Of a stretch of DNA of 64,000 nt, positions 1 to 9,514 are shown piece after piece. Position 1 is the stretch's first letter. Every line of letters starts with the position of its first letter. The notes under the pieces were generated by a model. The model was not told the DNA's origin. It did not search any database and worked only from the letters and a program-made list of their open reading frames with translations. The translations under genes were made by a program, and so were the position numbers. Origin of the DNA: Fontibacter flavus (GTDB lineage Bacteria > Bacteroidota > Bacteroidia > Cytophagales > Cyclobacteriaceae); assembly GCF_042432905.1 (NCBI RefSeq), contig NZ_JBHLWI010000028.1, positions 62,001 to 126,000 of the forward strand, read 5' to 3'.

Positions 1-1455
1 AAGTCTCTCATTGAGGGTAAGGAATTTTCTTTGGAGAAGAGAGAAACTTTAGCGCGGGTATTGGAAAGTCAATATAAAAATGCGGGAATGACTATCCCTG
101 AGCATACCAAGGCACAGATTCAGGCCTTGAAACAGGCTAATACCTTTACGGTGACAACAGGGCATCAGCTGAACCTATTTACCGGACCTCTTTATTTTAT
201 CTATAAAATCGTTTCTACCATCAATCTGGCAGAAAGATTGAAAGTCGCTTATCCCGAACACCATTTTATTCCGGTGTACTGGATAGCCACGGAAGACCAT
301 GATTTTGATGAAATCAATTATTTCAAGTTAGACGGTAAGAAGTATCAGTGGCAGACTGATCAAACCGGGCCTGTAGGAGCATTTAAATTGGATGAAAGTT
401 TTAAAGGCTTTTTCAAAGAGGTAGCACATTTCGTTCCTGACTTTTTTAAAGAGGCTTATTTGGGTTCTGAGACACTGGCTGAGGCAGGAAGAAAATATGT
501 CCACCATCTTTTTGGTGATAAGGGCTTACTGATCGTAGATGGTAATGATCAGGAACTGAAGAGGATGTTTTTGCCTGTGATCAAAGAGGATTTGATTGGG
601 CATAGACCGCATGACCTGGCGAATAGGACCACCGCCGAATTGGAAGAGATGGGATATAAAAGCCAGATTTATCCAAGAGAAATCAATTTCTTTTACATGA
701 AGGATGGGTTAAGGGAAAGGATTGAAAAATCCGGCGGAACTTTCTATGTGCTCAATTCTGACATTTTATTTACTGAGGCAGAGATCATGCATTTGGTAGA
801 GCAGCATCCGGAGAGGTTCAGCCCAAATGTAGTTTTGAGACCACTATATGAGGAGACGATTCTACCCAATTTGGCTTACTTGGGTGGGCCGGCTGAAGTC
901 GCCTATTGGTTGCAACTCAAGCCTATTTTTGATTATTTTGGAGAACAGTTTCCTGCTCTGATGCCGAGAAACTTCGCTTTGGTCCTGGATGTGGTCGTGC
1001 AGCGCAAAATAGATAAATTGGGTTTGACAGATTATGACCTTTTCCAGTCCTTTGATGAGTGGAAGAAGGCATTTGTAAGCCAACATGCTTCTATGGACAT
1101 TACTTTGCAACAAGAAAAAGTGGCATTATCTGAAATATTTCAGGCTTCTGGTAAAAATGCTTCAGGTTTGGATAAGAGTTTGGGAAATGCATTTGAAGCG
1201 GCAAGGGTAAGGGCAGGAAAGATCATGGATCAACTGGCTACCAAAGTGAGGAAAGCAGAAGAAAGAAGGCAAGGTGATCAACTCCGGCAAAGAGAAGAAA
1301 TTCAAGTTTATCTGTATCCGGGAGGAAGTCCTCAGGAACGGATTGAGAATTTTATGAAGTTTTACCTTTCAGATCCGGATTTTGTAGAATCTCTATTTGG
1401 CTTCTTTGATCCTTTTGACTTTAACTTTATCATTATGAAAAAGGAAAATGGATAA
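1..1455 (+). CDS. bshC: Putative cysteine ligase BshC (bacillithiol synthesis), 5' end outside window
   Basis: BshC is the enzyme thought to add cysteine to GlcN-malate in the last step of bacillithiol synthesis, a cytosolic low-molecular-weight thiol. The reading frame is open from base 1, so the gene starts upstream; 484 residues are visible against a usual length of roughly 520-540. The family signature TTGHQLNLFTGPLYFIYK lies near the visible N-terminus, followed by PVYWIATEDHDFDEIN. A charged helical stretch near the C-terminus (KVRKAEERRQGDQLRQREE) fits the family's coiled coil. The TTG at base 31 is only an in-frame codon, not a likely start. The 3' end overlaps the next gene by 8 bases, which suggests translational coupling. 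Confidence 0.93.
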   Translation, partial: KSLIEGKEFSLEKRETLARVLESQYKNAGMTIPEHTKAQIQALKQANTFTVTTGHQLNLFTGPLYFIYKIVSTINLAERLKVAYPEHHFIPVYWIATEDHDFDEINYFKLDGKKYQWQTDQTGPVGAFKLDESFKGFFKEVAHFVPDFFKEAYLGSETLAEAGRKYVHHLFGDKGLLIVDGNDQELKRMFLPVIKEDLIGHRPHDLANRTTAELEEMGYKSQIYPREINFFYMKDGLRERIEKSGGTFYVLNSDILFTEAEIMHLVEQHPERFSPNVVLRPLYEETILPNLAYLGGPAEVAYWLQLKPIFDYFGEQFPALMPRNFALVLDVVVQRKIDKLGLTDYDLFQSFDEWKKAFVSQHASMDITLQQEKVALSEIFQASGKNASGLDKSLGNAFEAARVRAGKIMDQLATKVRKAEERRQGDQLRQREEIQVYLYPGGSPQERIENFMKFYLSDPDFVESLFGFFDPFDFNFIIMKKENG

Positions 1456-2014
1456 GGGGGCGATCAGAAATCTGTACATTAGGAAAAGAAGGGAATTGAA
1501 GAGAGAGGATATTCGCCGGTATTCTGAACAGATAACGGAATATTTGCTGGAATTCCTTCATGAAAATCCGCATCTCAAGCACATCCATCTTTTTTTACCC
1601 ATTGACAGGTTCCATGAAGTGGATACTTATCCTTTGTTCTATAAGCTCCAAGTGCAGGGTTTTCATATTTACACTTCAGCAGTCAATAAGGAGAAAGATA
1701 ACCTGGATACCTTGGATATAACTGATATCAGGGAATTCAAGAGCGATTCTTGGGGAATCCCTGTTCCGGTTGGTGCAAATCCCGGAAAACCTGAGTCCAT
1801 ACAAGTGGTATTGATTCCATTGCTGGCCTATGATTTGAGGGGTTTCAGAATTGGTTATGGCAAAGGTTATTACGATAAATATCTCTCCAGTCTGAGCCAG
1901 GAAGTCCTAAAGATTGGAATCAGCTTTTTTTCGCCTATGGACGAGTTGCCAAAAGAAAATCACGATGTTCCTCTGGACCTTTGTGTTACGCCAGAAGGCA
2001 GGTTGAGTTTTTAA
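1448..2014 (+). CDS. fau: 5-formyltetrahydrofolate cyclo-ligase
   Basis: It converts 5-formyl-THF to 5,10-methenyl-THF using ATP, recycling a folate storage form in the cytoplasm. At 188 residues it has the normal family length. The hallmark phosphate-binding motif GFRIGYGKGYYDKYL lies near residues 133-148, and a basic N-terminal helix (RKRRELKRED) matches the ATP-binding region. The ATG sits inside the end of bshC (8-base overlap), so the two are probably co-transcribed. No terminator is visible before the next gene 76 bases on. The identification is firm; any link to bacillithiol is only positional. Confidence 0.93.
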   Translation: MDKGAIRNLYIRKRRELKREDIRRYSEQITEYLLEFLHENPHLKHIHLFLPIDRFHEVDTYPLFYKLQVQGFHIYTSAVNKEKDNLDTLDITDIREFKSDSWGIPVPVGANPGKPESIQVVLIPLLAYDLRGFRIGYGKGYYDKYLSSLSQEVLKIGISFFSPMDELPKENHDVPLDLCVTPEGRLSF

Positions 2015-2090
2015 AGAAATATAAAAAATATTTGATTTTAGCGTAATTTGGCACGGTTTTAACTTATGTTAACATATCCAAATACTATTT

Positions 2091-2573
2091 ATGATGAAAA
2101 AAGCAGTCTTTTTATTATTACTCTTTGCAGGAGTAGGTTTAACAAATCAGAGCTTTGCCCAATATACGACCGGTATAGGTTTGAGGGCAGGTGTGACGAA
2201 TGGATTGACCGTAAAGCATTTTATTGGTCAAGAAGCCGCACTTGAGGGGATTTTGCATGCCCGATGGGGAGGTATCATGGTCACTGGTCTTTATGAAGTT
2301 CATAAGGATATCCGTGATGTGAGAGGTTTGTCCTGGTTCTTCGGTGGCGGAGCCCATTTGGGAACCTGGAATTCCGGAAGCAGGAACAGGCCACCATGGG
2401 CTGATCCTAATGAAAGCTATTCTGTCTTCGGTCTTGACGGTATCATAGGCTTGGATTATGCTTTCCAGGATGCCCCGATCAACCTGAGTTTGGACTGGAA
2501 GCCGGCAATTAACTTAGGTTATTATAACTATGGATGGGATGAAGTAGCACTGTCCATTAGGTTTGTTTTTTAA
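2091..2573 (+). CDS. Small secreted outer-membrane beta-barrel-like protein, function unknown
   Basis: This 160-residue protein has a clear signal peptide (MMKKAVFLLLLFAGVGLTNQSFAQ) followed by alternating hydrophobic and glycine-rich strands. It ends in a terminal aromatic residue (SIRFVF), the pattern of proteins handled by the BAM machinery. This suggests a small beta barrel or barrel-like periplasmic protein. Two consecutive ATGs (2091 and 2094) could start it. It has its own terminator directly downstream. I do not recognise a specific family. Confidence 0.75.
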   Translation: MMKKAVFLLLLFAGVGLTNQSFAQYTTGIGLRAGVTNGLTVKHFIGQEAALEGILHARWGGIMVTGLYEVHKDIRDVRGLSWFFGGGAHLGTWNSGSRNRPPWADPNESYSVFGLDGIIGLDYAFQDAPINLSLDWKPAINLGYYNYGWDEVALSIRFVF

Positions 2574-2599
2574 AGGCAAGACCTATATCTGATCATAAG

Positions 2600-2631
2600 A
2601 GGCTAACCATTGATTTGGTTAGCCTTTTTTG
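2600..2631 (+). terminator. Rho-independent terminator
   Basis: A 9-bp perfect stem (AGGCTAACC / GGTTAGCCT) is followed by a T run. It closes the bshC-fau-small OMP group. Confidence 0.85.
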
Positions 2632-3345
2632 TTTAAAGTGTCCATTGTCTGGATTTCAGAATAATATTTTGTTGTACGATATGGGTTATTTGACTTTTTC
2701 GAGTAATCTAGTGATTGGTTATGAAACCTTTAATGCCAAATACCATGAAGAAATGACCGTCATTTTTCGGATTTTGAAGGCAATAATTTGAATTTTTCAA
2801 TAATAATGGTTTCAGAAGGGAATTTTGAGTCTGTAATTAAGATAGTATTAAAATTTTTTATAATAAATATTCATGTTGTTTTGATTTATCCTATGTCTGA
2901 CAGGTCTAGGTATTATATATTTAAAAAATAAGCATTAAAATTATCGAAATAATAATTATGAATCTGTTTGATAGAGAAACATGTAAAAAAATAAGAAAAA
3001 AATTACATTAATAATAAAATCATAAAAACTCAAGAATGCAAAATTATATTCTGTGCATTGTGCTTAAGATAGGGTGATTTTTCTGATATGTTTTGAATTG
3101 ATATACATTACCAAATAATCACTTTTTGCAACCGTTTAAATCGAAATTTTTCCGTTTAATTCTCAGTTCAATAAGTTATTATACAATTCCGATAAAAGAT
3201 ATTGTGATAATAAGATTTAATTTGTTAAAATTGGTTAAAATTTAAATATTTTGTGAATATTAGGCCAAAGGCAAGAATAATTGGTCTATTTTGAAAAGTG
3301 CAATAAATAATTTTTCTTTACGCATCAACTAAACTAAAATACCTT
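2632..3345. other. Long AT-rich intergenic region upstream of the first susC
   Basis: About 700 bases without a credible gene on either strand; the sequence is far more AT-rich than the flanking genes. A 9-base direct repeat GTTAAAATT at 3224-3232 and 3234-3242 (one-base spacer) lies about 100 bases before the susC start and could be a regulator site. I found no exact TAnnTTTG -7 element near the start. The length suggests a regulated promoter or long 5' leader, which is inference. Confidence 0.5.
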
Positions 3346-6300
3346 ATGAGAAAAGCTTTACTCTTTGTTATTGCGCTTTTCACCATGGCACTCACGTTTG
3401 AGGTGTCGGCGCAACAACGGGTAATTACCGGAAAGGTAATTTCCGATGAAGACGGTATGGGCTTGCCAGGCGCATCCGTTCTCGTCAAAGGTACTACAGT
3501 AGGGACTACCACCGATTTGGATGGTAATTACTCTATTTCAGTACCAGCTGGATCTAATGTGTTGATTTTCTCTTTTGTTGGTCTAAAGACCCAAGAAGAG
3601 ACCATCGGCAACAGATCTGTAATCAATGTAACCCTTTCTTTGGATGCAGCCCAACTATCAGAAGTGGTAGTAACGGCGATCGGTATCGAGAAAGAAAAGA
3701 AAGCCTTGGGTTACGCAGTTTCCTCTGTGGGTGAAGAACTCATCCAAAACAGACCAGAAGCTGACGTCTCCAGGGTATTGCAAGGTAAAGTAGCCGGTGT
3801 TAACATCACTGCTACTAACGGTTTGTCCGGTTCCGGTACAAACATCATCATCAGGGGTTATTCCTCAGCAACTGGTTCCAACCAGCCTTTGTTCATTGTG
3901 GATGGTGTTCCTTTTAACACCAACACAAATGCAACAAATGGTTTTACTTCAGGTGGTGCCACTACTTCTTCCCGTTTCTTGGATATTGATCCTAACAACA
4001 TTGAAAACGTTTCTGTGTTGAAAGGTCTTTCTGCCACCGTATTATATGGTGACCAAGGTAGAAACGGTGTAATCTTGATCACCACCAAATCAGGAGCGAA
4101 CAAGAGAAAAGCAGCTGAAGTAACCATCAACCAGTCAGTATTTGGTAACCAAGCGGCATCATTGCCTTCTTATGGTCAAATCTACGGTAACGGTTTCCAG
4201 CAGCAGCCAGGTTTGTTCTTCTCTAACTACGGTCCAAGATTGGATATCGGTTTGACTACTGCTCACCCGATCGCCTCTTCTGGCCTAGCTTCAGTGAGAA
4301 ATGCCTTCCCTGAATTTTTCGTACCTAATGCAGATGGAACTCCTTCCACGACACCGATCAGGTACGATTTCAAAGCTTACGAAGATGTAAGCACAGCCTT
4401 CTTCCGTACCGGTATTGTTTCCAATACTTCCGTACAGGTAGCTGGTGCTTCTGATAAAACAGGTTATTCAGCTTCATTTGGTTATACCAATGACCAAGGC
4501 TTCTTGCCAGGTAACGACTTGAAGAAATATAACTTTGGATTGGGCATCAACTCGGCTATAACGGACAAACTTTCGGTAAACTCTTCCTTCACTTTTGCGA
4601 TCACAGACTTGTTGTCGCCACCAGTGAATGCGGCTTACGGTTCAGGACCTGCTGGAGGTATTCCTTCTGCATTTGCGAACACCTTGTATGTTCCACGTTC
4701 TTACGACTTAAAAAACCTGCCTTACACCAACCCGGTTGATGGCAGTAACGTTCACTACCGTTCTAACAATGACCAGTTGAACCCATACTGGTTGACTGAA
4801 AACTACGTAAACTCTTCTAAAGTAAACCGTTTCTTCAACTCTACCTCATTGAACTATGATATCAATGACAATTTCTCTGTGACTTATCGTATAGGATTGG
4901 ATACCTATTCTGAGAGCAGAGAAAATAGGTACAACAAAGGTGGAGGTGGAGGTGTGAGCACCTTGATCAACTCCGGTTATTACAAGAGTGTTTTCGTTAG
5001 AAATACCATCTGGAACCAGGATTTGGTTGTGAATTACAGAACTGAGCTTTCTGACAAAATCGGATTCTCCGCCTTATTGGGTGGTAACTCTAGATATGAT
5101 ATATATGAGCAGGATGGTTTGGTTTCCACTGGCCAATTGGCTTTTGGATTGTTTAGACATTCTAACTTCCTACAAGCAGCATCTAGAGATCCATTGAACG
5201 GTGCCAACCTGAACTTCACTGAAGAAGAAAGAAGAATGGGTGTTTATGCCAACGTAACATTGGATTATGATGATTATCTATTCTTGAACTTGTCTGCCAG
5301 AAATGACTGGACTTCCACTGTAGAAAAAGACAACAGAAGAATCCTTTATCCAGGAGCTTCCGTTTCCTTCTTGCCTTCTCAGGCTTTCAACTGGAATTCT
5401 TCCACTGTAAATGACCTGAAACTGAGATTCGGTTATGGTACATCTGCAGGTTTCCCAAGACCTTACAGTACTAGAAATGTATTAGCGCAGAATGCAAGGG
5501 CATTCCAAAGTGTTGCAGGTACTTTGTTCCAATCTCAGTCTGTAAGTACAAGATTGGGTAACCCTAACCTGAAGCCTGAGTTGCATGAGGAATTTGAATT
5601 CGGTATTGAATCTACCATGTTCAATAACAAATTGAGATTTGATCTTTCCTTGTATCAGAAAAATACCAGAAACCTGATTACCAATGCCCCAATTGATCCT
5701 GCTACAGGTTTTACAAATACAGCGATCAACATTGGTAGAATCAGAAACAGGGGTATTGAATTCCAAGGTACTGTAACGCCAATCAGCAGACCTAGTGGTT
5801 TTACTTGGGAATCAGTGGTGAACTTTACTCTTTATAGAACCGTCACCATGGAATTGGGTGAAGGATTGGACGAAATCGTAGTAGCTGGTTTCACTAACCT
5901 AGGTAACTTCGCTATTCCAGGCAAACCGTTCAACATCATCAAAGGTACTGGTTTCGCAAGAGACGAACAGACTGGGCAGCCTATTGTATTACCATCAGGT
6001 GATTACCAAACTGCTGCTGAATTGGTTGAATTGGGTGATCCTAACCCAAGATGGACCGGTTCCTGGATCAACACCTTCCGTTACAAAGGCTTCTTTGTGA
6101 ATGCCATGTTGGAGTACAGACACAAAGGTGTGATCTTCTCTAACACTGTTACGGCTACCTTGGCAAGGGGTGTGACCAAAGATCCAGTGGTAGACAGAGA
6201 GTTGACCTTTATTCTTCCAGGCGTGAAGCAGGACGGAACGCCTAATGATATTCAGGTAACTGCTTCCAACTACTTCTTCAACCAATACCATACAGGTGCT

Positions 6301-6576
6301 GATGAGTCCAACGTATTCGATGGATCTGCTATCAGATTGAGAGAATTGTCTTTGGGTTATGATATTCCTAGCAGTATCACTTCCAGGACTCCTTTCAAGA
6401 GAGCTTCTATTGCCTTGAGCGCGACAAACTTGTGGTTCAAAGCCTTGAACTTCCCTCCAAACATGAACTTCGATCCAGATGTTTTGGGTCTTGGTGTGGG
6501 TAACGGTTTAGGTTTTGACTTCGTAACTGGTCCTAGCTCCAGAAGATTTGGTGGTACAGTAACCCTTGCTTTCTAA
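3346..6576 (+). CDS. SusC/RagA-family TonB-linked outer-membrane transporter 1
   Basis: An outer-membrane, TonB-energised transporter that works with a SusD lipoprotein lid to import oligosaccharides or peptides. Its 1076 residues show a signal peptide (about 1-22, ending SAQQ), a carboxypeptidase-regulatory-like domain (about 25-105, containing VTGTTTDLDGNYSIS-type sequence), a TonB-box-like stretch LSEVVVTAIG, a plug domain with the SusC hallmark FIVDGVPF, and a long barrel ending in VTLAF. susD follows 14 bases downstream. No glycan-degrading enzyme, sigma/anti-sigma pair or hybrid sensor is nearby, so the substrate cannot be guessed. The first 36 coding bases are almost identical to those of the second susC at 9515. 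Confidence 0.95.
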   Translation: MRKALLFVIALFTMALTFEVSAQQRVITGKVISDEDGMGLPGASVLVKGTTVGTTTDLDGNYSISVPAGSNVLIFSFVGLKTQEETIGNRSVINVTLSLDAAQLSEVVVTAIGIEKEKKALGYAVSSVGEELIQNRPEADVSRVLQGKVAGVNITATNGLSGSGTNIIIRGYSSATGSNQPLFIVDGVPFNTNTNATNGFTSGGATTSSRFLDIDPNNIENVSVLKGLSATVLYGDQGRNGVILITTKSGANKRKAAEVTINQSVFGNQAASLPSYGQIYGNGFQQQPGLFFSNYGPRLDIGLTTAHPIASSGLASVRNAFPEFFVPNADGTPSTTPIRYDFKAYEDVSTAFFRTGIVSNTSVQVAGASDKTGYSASFGYTNDQGFLPGNDLKKYNFGLGINSAITDKLSVNSSFTFAITDLLSPPVNAAYGSGPAGGIPSAFANTLYVPRSYDLKNLPYTNPVDGSNVHYRSNNDQLNPYWLTENYVNSSKVNRFFNSTSLNYDINDNFSVTYRIGLDTYSESRENRYNKGGGGGVSTLINSGYYKSVFVRNTIWNQDLVVNYRTELSDKIGFSALLGGNSRYDIYEQDGLVSTGQLAFGLFRHSNFLQAASRDPLNGANLNFTEEERRMGVYANVTLDYDDYLFLNLSARNDWTSTVEKDNRRILYPGASVSFLPSQAFNWNSSTVNDLKLRFGYGTSAGFPRPYSTRNVLAQNARAFQSVAGTLFQSQSVSTRLGNPNLKPELHEEFEFGIESTMFNNKLRFDLSLYQKNTRNLITNAPIDPATGFTNTAINIGRIRNRGIEFQGTVTPISRPSGFTWESVVNFTLYRTVTMELGEGLDEIVVAGFTNLGNFAIPGKPFNIIKGTGFARDEQTGQPIVLPSGDYQTAAELVELGDPNPRWTGSWINTFRYKGFFVNAMLEYRHKGVIFSNTVTATLARGVTKDPVVDRELTFILPGVKQDGTPNDIQVTASNYFFNQYHTGADESNVFDGSAIRLRELSLGYDIPSSITSRTPFKRASIALSATNLWFKALNFPPNMNFDPDVLGLGVGNGLGFDFVTGPSSRRFGGTVTLAF

Positions 6577-6590
6577 TCACCTAAAACGAC

Positions 6591-8240
6591 ATGACAATGA
6601 AAAGAAGAATATATAGCTTATTTATCGCCTTGAGTTTATTGGTGGTAAGTGCCTGCGACTTGGACCTTCAAGAAGATCCAAACGCAGTAACAGCTTCAAC
6701 CGCGGATTTGAACCTGGTATTGAACAGGGTTCAGCTAGACTTCAAAGACTTTTTCAATGCGACCGGTAACAACGGTATGCGATTGACGAGGATGCTTAAC
6801 CAAGGTTCCAACTTGTATGAGCAGGCTTATGTACCGGTTAACTTTAACGGTATTTGGTCTAATGCTTATTCAAATATCTTGAATGATATCAAATTTCTGG
6901 AGCCTTTGGCTGAAAATGCCAACTTCAGAAGACATTTGGGTATGGCAAGAACCATGAGAGCCTATGTCTTGATGACTTTGGTAGATTATTTCAATGCAGT
7001 GCCTTATTCTCAGGCTTTGGATCCAAATGAATTTAATCCTGGCTATGATGATCCTGCAGCTGTTTATGCTGCTGCTTTGGCAGATTTGACGCAGGCTAAG
7101 CAGGACTTTACCGCTTCTTCACTGGGCTCACCTCAGGATATGTACTATGGGGGTACTTGGGCCAATTGGGTTAGATTGGTTAACTCCTTGCAGTTGAAAC
7201 TACATCTAAACAGAAAATTGGTTGATGCTTCTGGATCTGCTGCAGCGATCAATGCCTTGATTGCTGAGAACAATTTCATCCAACCAGGACAGGAGTTTGT
7301 ATTCAAATATGGTACTAACCTGACTGACCCTGATGCTAGACATCCTCGATATGCAGGTCAGTATCAGCCAGGTGGTGGCGGTGATTACCAGTCCACTTGG
7401 TATATGTATCACTTGACTGAAGAGAAAGGTTTCGATGATCCAAGAGCAAGATTCTATTTCTACAGACAAGTTACTGCTAATCCAACTGATCCTGATCAAT
7501 TGAGATGTATCAGTGAAATTGCACCAGGACATTATTTGGCAGGTGGTTTTCCATTTTGCTTACCAGGTGATAGAGGTTACTGGGGTAGAGATCACCTGAA
7601 TGCAGAAGGTATTCCACCGGATGGTTTGGGAAGAACTGCTTGGGGTGTTTATCCTGCCGGTGGTCGCTTTGACAACAATGCCGGTGCTGGCGTAGCAGCT
7701 GGTGCAGGTGCAGGAGGAGCTGGTATACAACCGATCATGTTGCCTGCTTATGTAGACTTTATGATTGCGGAAGCTATTCAAACCATGTCTGGAGTAAATG
7801 GTGATGCAAGAGCTTATTTAGAAAGTGGCATGAGAAAGTCCCTTGCTTACGTTAGAGCTTTCGCTGTCTCTACTTCTGAAGCCGGTGCAATCAATACTTT
7901 CCAAGCTGCAGCAGGTTATACCACTGCTTCTAATAACTACGTAACATATGTTCTTAATGAGTTCGACGCAGCTCCTGCTGCCAGAAAGATGTACTTTATT
8001 GGAAGAGAGTATTGGATCGCGTTATTCGGTAACGGTAACGAGTCTTACAACTTGTACAGAAGAACAGGGCAACCTGATGGCATGCAGCCAGGTTTGTTGA
8101 CAAATTTTGGCGACTTCCCAAGATCATTGTTCTATCCGAACAATCACGAGGTAACCAATAACAAAGCGCAACAAAAGGCTTCTCAAAGAGAACGTGTATT
8201 CTGGGATACCAACCCTGAAGGTAATGGTTGGGTGTATTAA
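6591..8240 (+). CDS. SusD/RagB-like lipoprotein 1 (SusD-like type)
   Basis: Surface lipoprotein predicted to capture substrate over the SusC pore. It has 549 residues, with a lipobox LVVSAC that places the lipidated cysteine at residue 22 and an acidic-type follow-on (CDLDLQEDPNA). The N-terminal helical region (TPR-like, LNLVLNRVQLDFKDFF) and a long middle with WANWVRLVNSLQLKLHLNRKL resemble the SusD-like branch seen with SusC partners in Cytophagales. A glycine/alanine-rich stretch (NAGAGVAAGAGAGGAG) lies near residues 362-378. The start could be 6591 or the in-frame ATG at 6597. It is translated just after susC, and the third lipoprotein follows 19 bases later, so one operon is likely. Confidence 0.92.
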   Translation: MTMKRRIYSLFIALSLLVVSACDLDLQEDPNAVTASTADLNLVLNRVQLDFKDFFNATGNNGMRLTRMLNQGSNLYEQAYVPVNFNGIWSNAYSNILNDIKFLEPLAENANFRRHLGMARTMRAYVLMTLVDYFNAVPYSQALDPNEFNPGYDDPAAVYAAALADLTQAKQDFTASSLGSPQDMYYGGTWANWVRLVNSLQLKLHLNRKLVDASGSAAAINALIAENNFIQPGQEFVFKYGTNLTDPDARHPRYAGQYQPGGGGDYQSTWYMYHLTEEKGFDDPRARFYFYRQVTANPTDPDQLRCISEIAPGHYLAGGFPFCLPGDRGYWGRDHLNAEGIPPDGLGRTAWGVYPAGGRFDNNAGAGVAAGAGAGGAGIQPIMLPAYVDFMIAEAIQTMSGVNGDARAYLESGMRKSLAYVRAFAVSTSEAGAINTFQAAAGYTTASNNYVTYVLNEFDAAPAARKMYFIGREYWIALFGNGNESYNLYRRTGQPDGMQPGLLTNFGDFPRSLFYPNNHEVTNNKAQQKASQRERVFWDTNPEGNGWVY

Positions 8241-8259
8241 TCTATAAATCACAGAAATT

Positions 8260-9234
8260 ATGAAAATGAAAAAAATAGGTTTTGGATTCTTGATGTCCCT
8301 GTTGGTAGTCATTACCTCTTGCGTGGACTTTGTAGATCCTAATATACCATACAAAACGTTTGATACCGCCTTATACCTCCGTACTATTCAGAGGTCCACT
8401 GATTTGAACTTCTTCGATTTGGCTAATTCCAAAATTAGCTTGACTTTGGAGGCAGTTGATGCGGAAGGTGGGAACACTTTGCAAAGTGTTGAGATAAAGG
8501 TAAGACATAGAAGGTTGATCCCAGGTGTTGGTTTGGAATACAGACCAGCTGGAACCGAAAGTAATGTAAATGATGTGTTGATCAAAACGCTGAGCCTTTC
8601 TGATTTTCAGAAGGCTTCAGAAAACCCTAACCATCCTACACAAACTTACATGAGGACTTCTTTTGAAATCACTGCTAATGAAATGATGTCTGCGTCAGGT
8701 ATTACTGCTGCACAGATGCAAGGTGGTGATTCATTTGAGGTAAGACTTTATGTGACTGACAAATTTGGAAGAACATTTGATTGGACCAACCGTTCTGCTG
8801 ACGTAGCTGGTGGTTTCTTCTACGCTTCTCCATTCCTGTATCAAAGTAATGTGATCTGTCCAACTGATTTGGGCGGTACTTACAGATATCAGTCTTCAGA
8901 AATGCAGTCAGTTTATGGTGCTTGTGCCGGTACAATAGAAGGTACTGTTACCTTGACTCCAGTAGCTAACTCAACAGCTTATACTGTTTCTGATGCAACA
9001 TTTGGTTTCTGGCCATGTTATGGCGATACCTTTGGTGGTAACGTCAGGTTGAATGATGCCTGTGGTATCCTTTCCTTCACCGGTGCAGATAAGTATGGTG
9101 ATAGCTATACCTTTAACTTTATCAGCAACAATGGATCTGAATTGGTGTTCACTTGGGTAAATGGATCCAATGAGACCGGTAGAGTGGTATTGTTTGCAAA
9201 TGAAGGCAAGCCTTGGCCATCTACTTTGAGATAA
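8260..9234 (+). CDS. Lipoprotein of the first SusCD locus, function unknown
   Basis: 324 residues with a lipobox (LLVVITSC, Cys at residue 21). No catalytic motif is visible. The protein is rich in beta-strand-type sequence and carries a late Cys-containing segment (VICPTDLGGTY, GACAGTIEGT, FWPCYGDTF, DACGILSF) suggesting disulfide-stabilised beta domains. Its position as third gene of a SusC-SusD operon implies a surface substrate-binding or accessory role, like SusE/SusF, though the sequence does not identify it as either. A strong terminator follows, which closes the operon. Confidence 0.8.
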   Translation: MKMKKIGFGFLMSLLVVITSCVDFVDPNIPYKTFDTALYLRTIQRSTDLNFFDLANSKISLTLEAVDAEGGNTLQSVEIKVRHRRLIPGVGLEYRPAGTESNVNDVLIKTLSLSDFQKASENPNHPTQTYMRTSFEITANEMMSASGITAAQMQGGDSFEVRLYVTDKFGRTFDWTNRSADVAGGFFYASPFLYQSNVICPTDLGGTYRYQSSEMQSVYGACAGTIEGTVTLTPVANSTAYTVSDATFGFWPCYGDTFGGNVRLNDACGILSFTGADKYGDSYTFNFISNNGSELVFTWVNGSNETGRVVLFANEGKPWPSTLR

Positions 9235-9260
9235 TTGAACTAGTAAACTTTCTTCATACA

Positions 9261-9295
9261 AAAAAAACAGCGCTCTTTGGGCGCTGCTTTTTTTT
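9261..9295 (+). terminator. Rho-independent terminator of the first SusCD operon
   Basis: Stem CAGCGC / GCGCTG with a 7-base loop, an A run before and a long T run after. Confidence 0.9.
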
Positions 9296-9464
9296 GTCCT
9301 TATTTTTAGTTGATTCGGAGTTGATTTTAGGTTTGTTTTTTGATTTTGTCTCCTATCTTTCAAACCTAGGAAAATAGGTAAAATTGATATCACCATTATT
9401 TTGCACTTGTGTTTTAAATAGTCCTCTAGTCCTTATTTAAAAAGGTTATTGATGTTTTTTTGGG

Positions 9465-9472
9465 TAAATTTG
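9465..9472 (+). promoter_or_regulatory. Candidate -7 element of the second susC
   Basis: TAAATTTG matches the Bacteroidota consensus TAnnTTTG, 42 bases before the ATG. No TTG lies at the usual 18-21 base distance (the nearest is 13 bases upstream), so confidence is limited. Confidence 0.35.
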
Positions 9473-9514
9473 AATTCTATTATCAAATAAATCGTCAAAC
9501 TAAACCAAATCTCT

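Noticed and set aside
3287..3293. TATTTTG as the -7 element of the first susC
   Set aside because: It is one base short of TAnnTTTG, and no TTG lies at a suitable distance.
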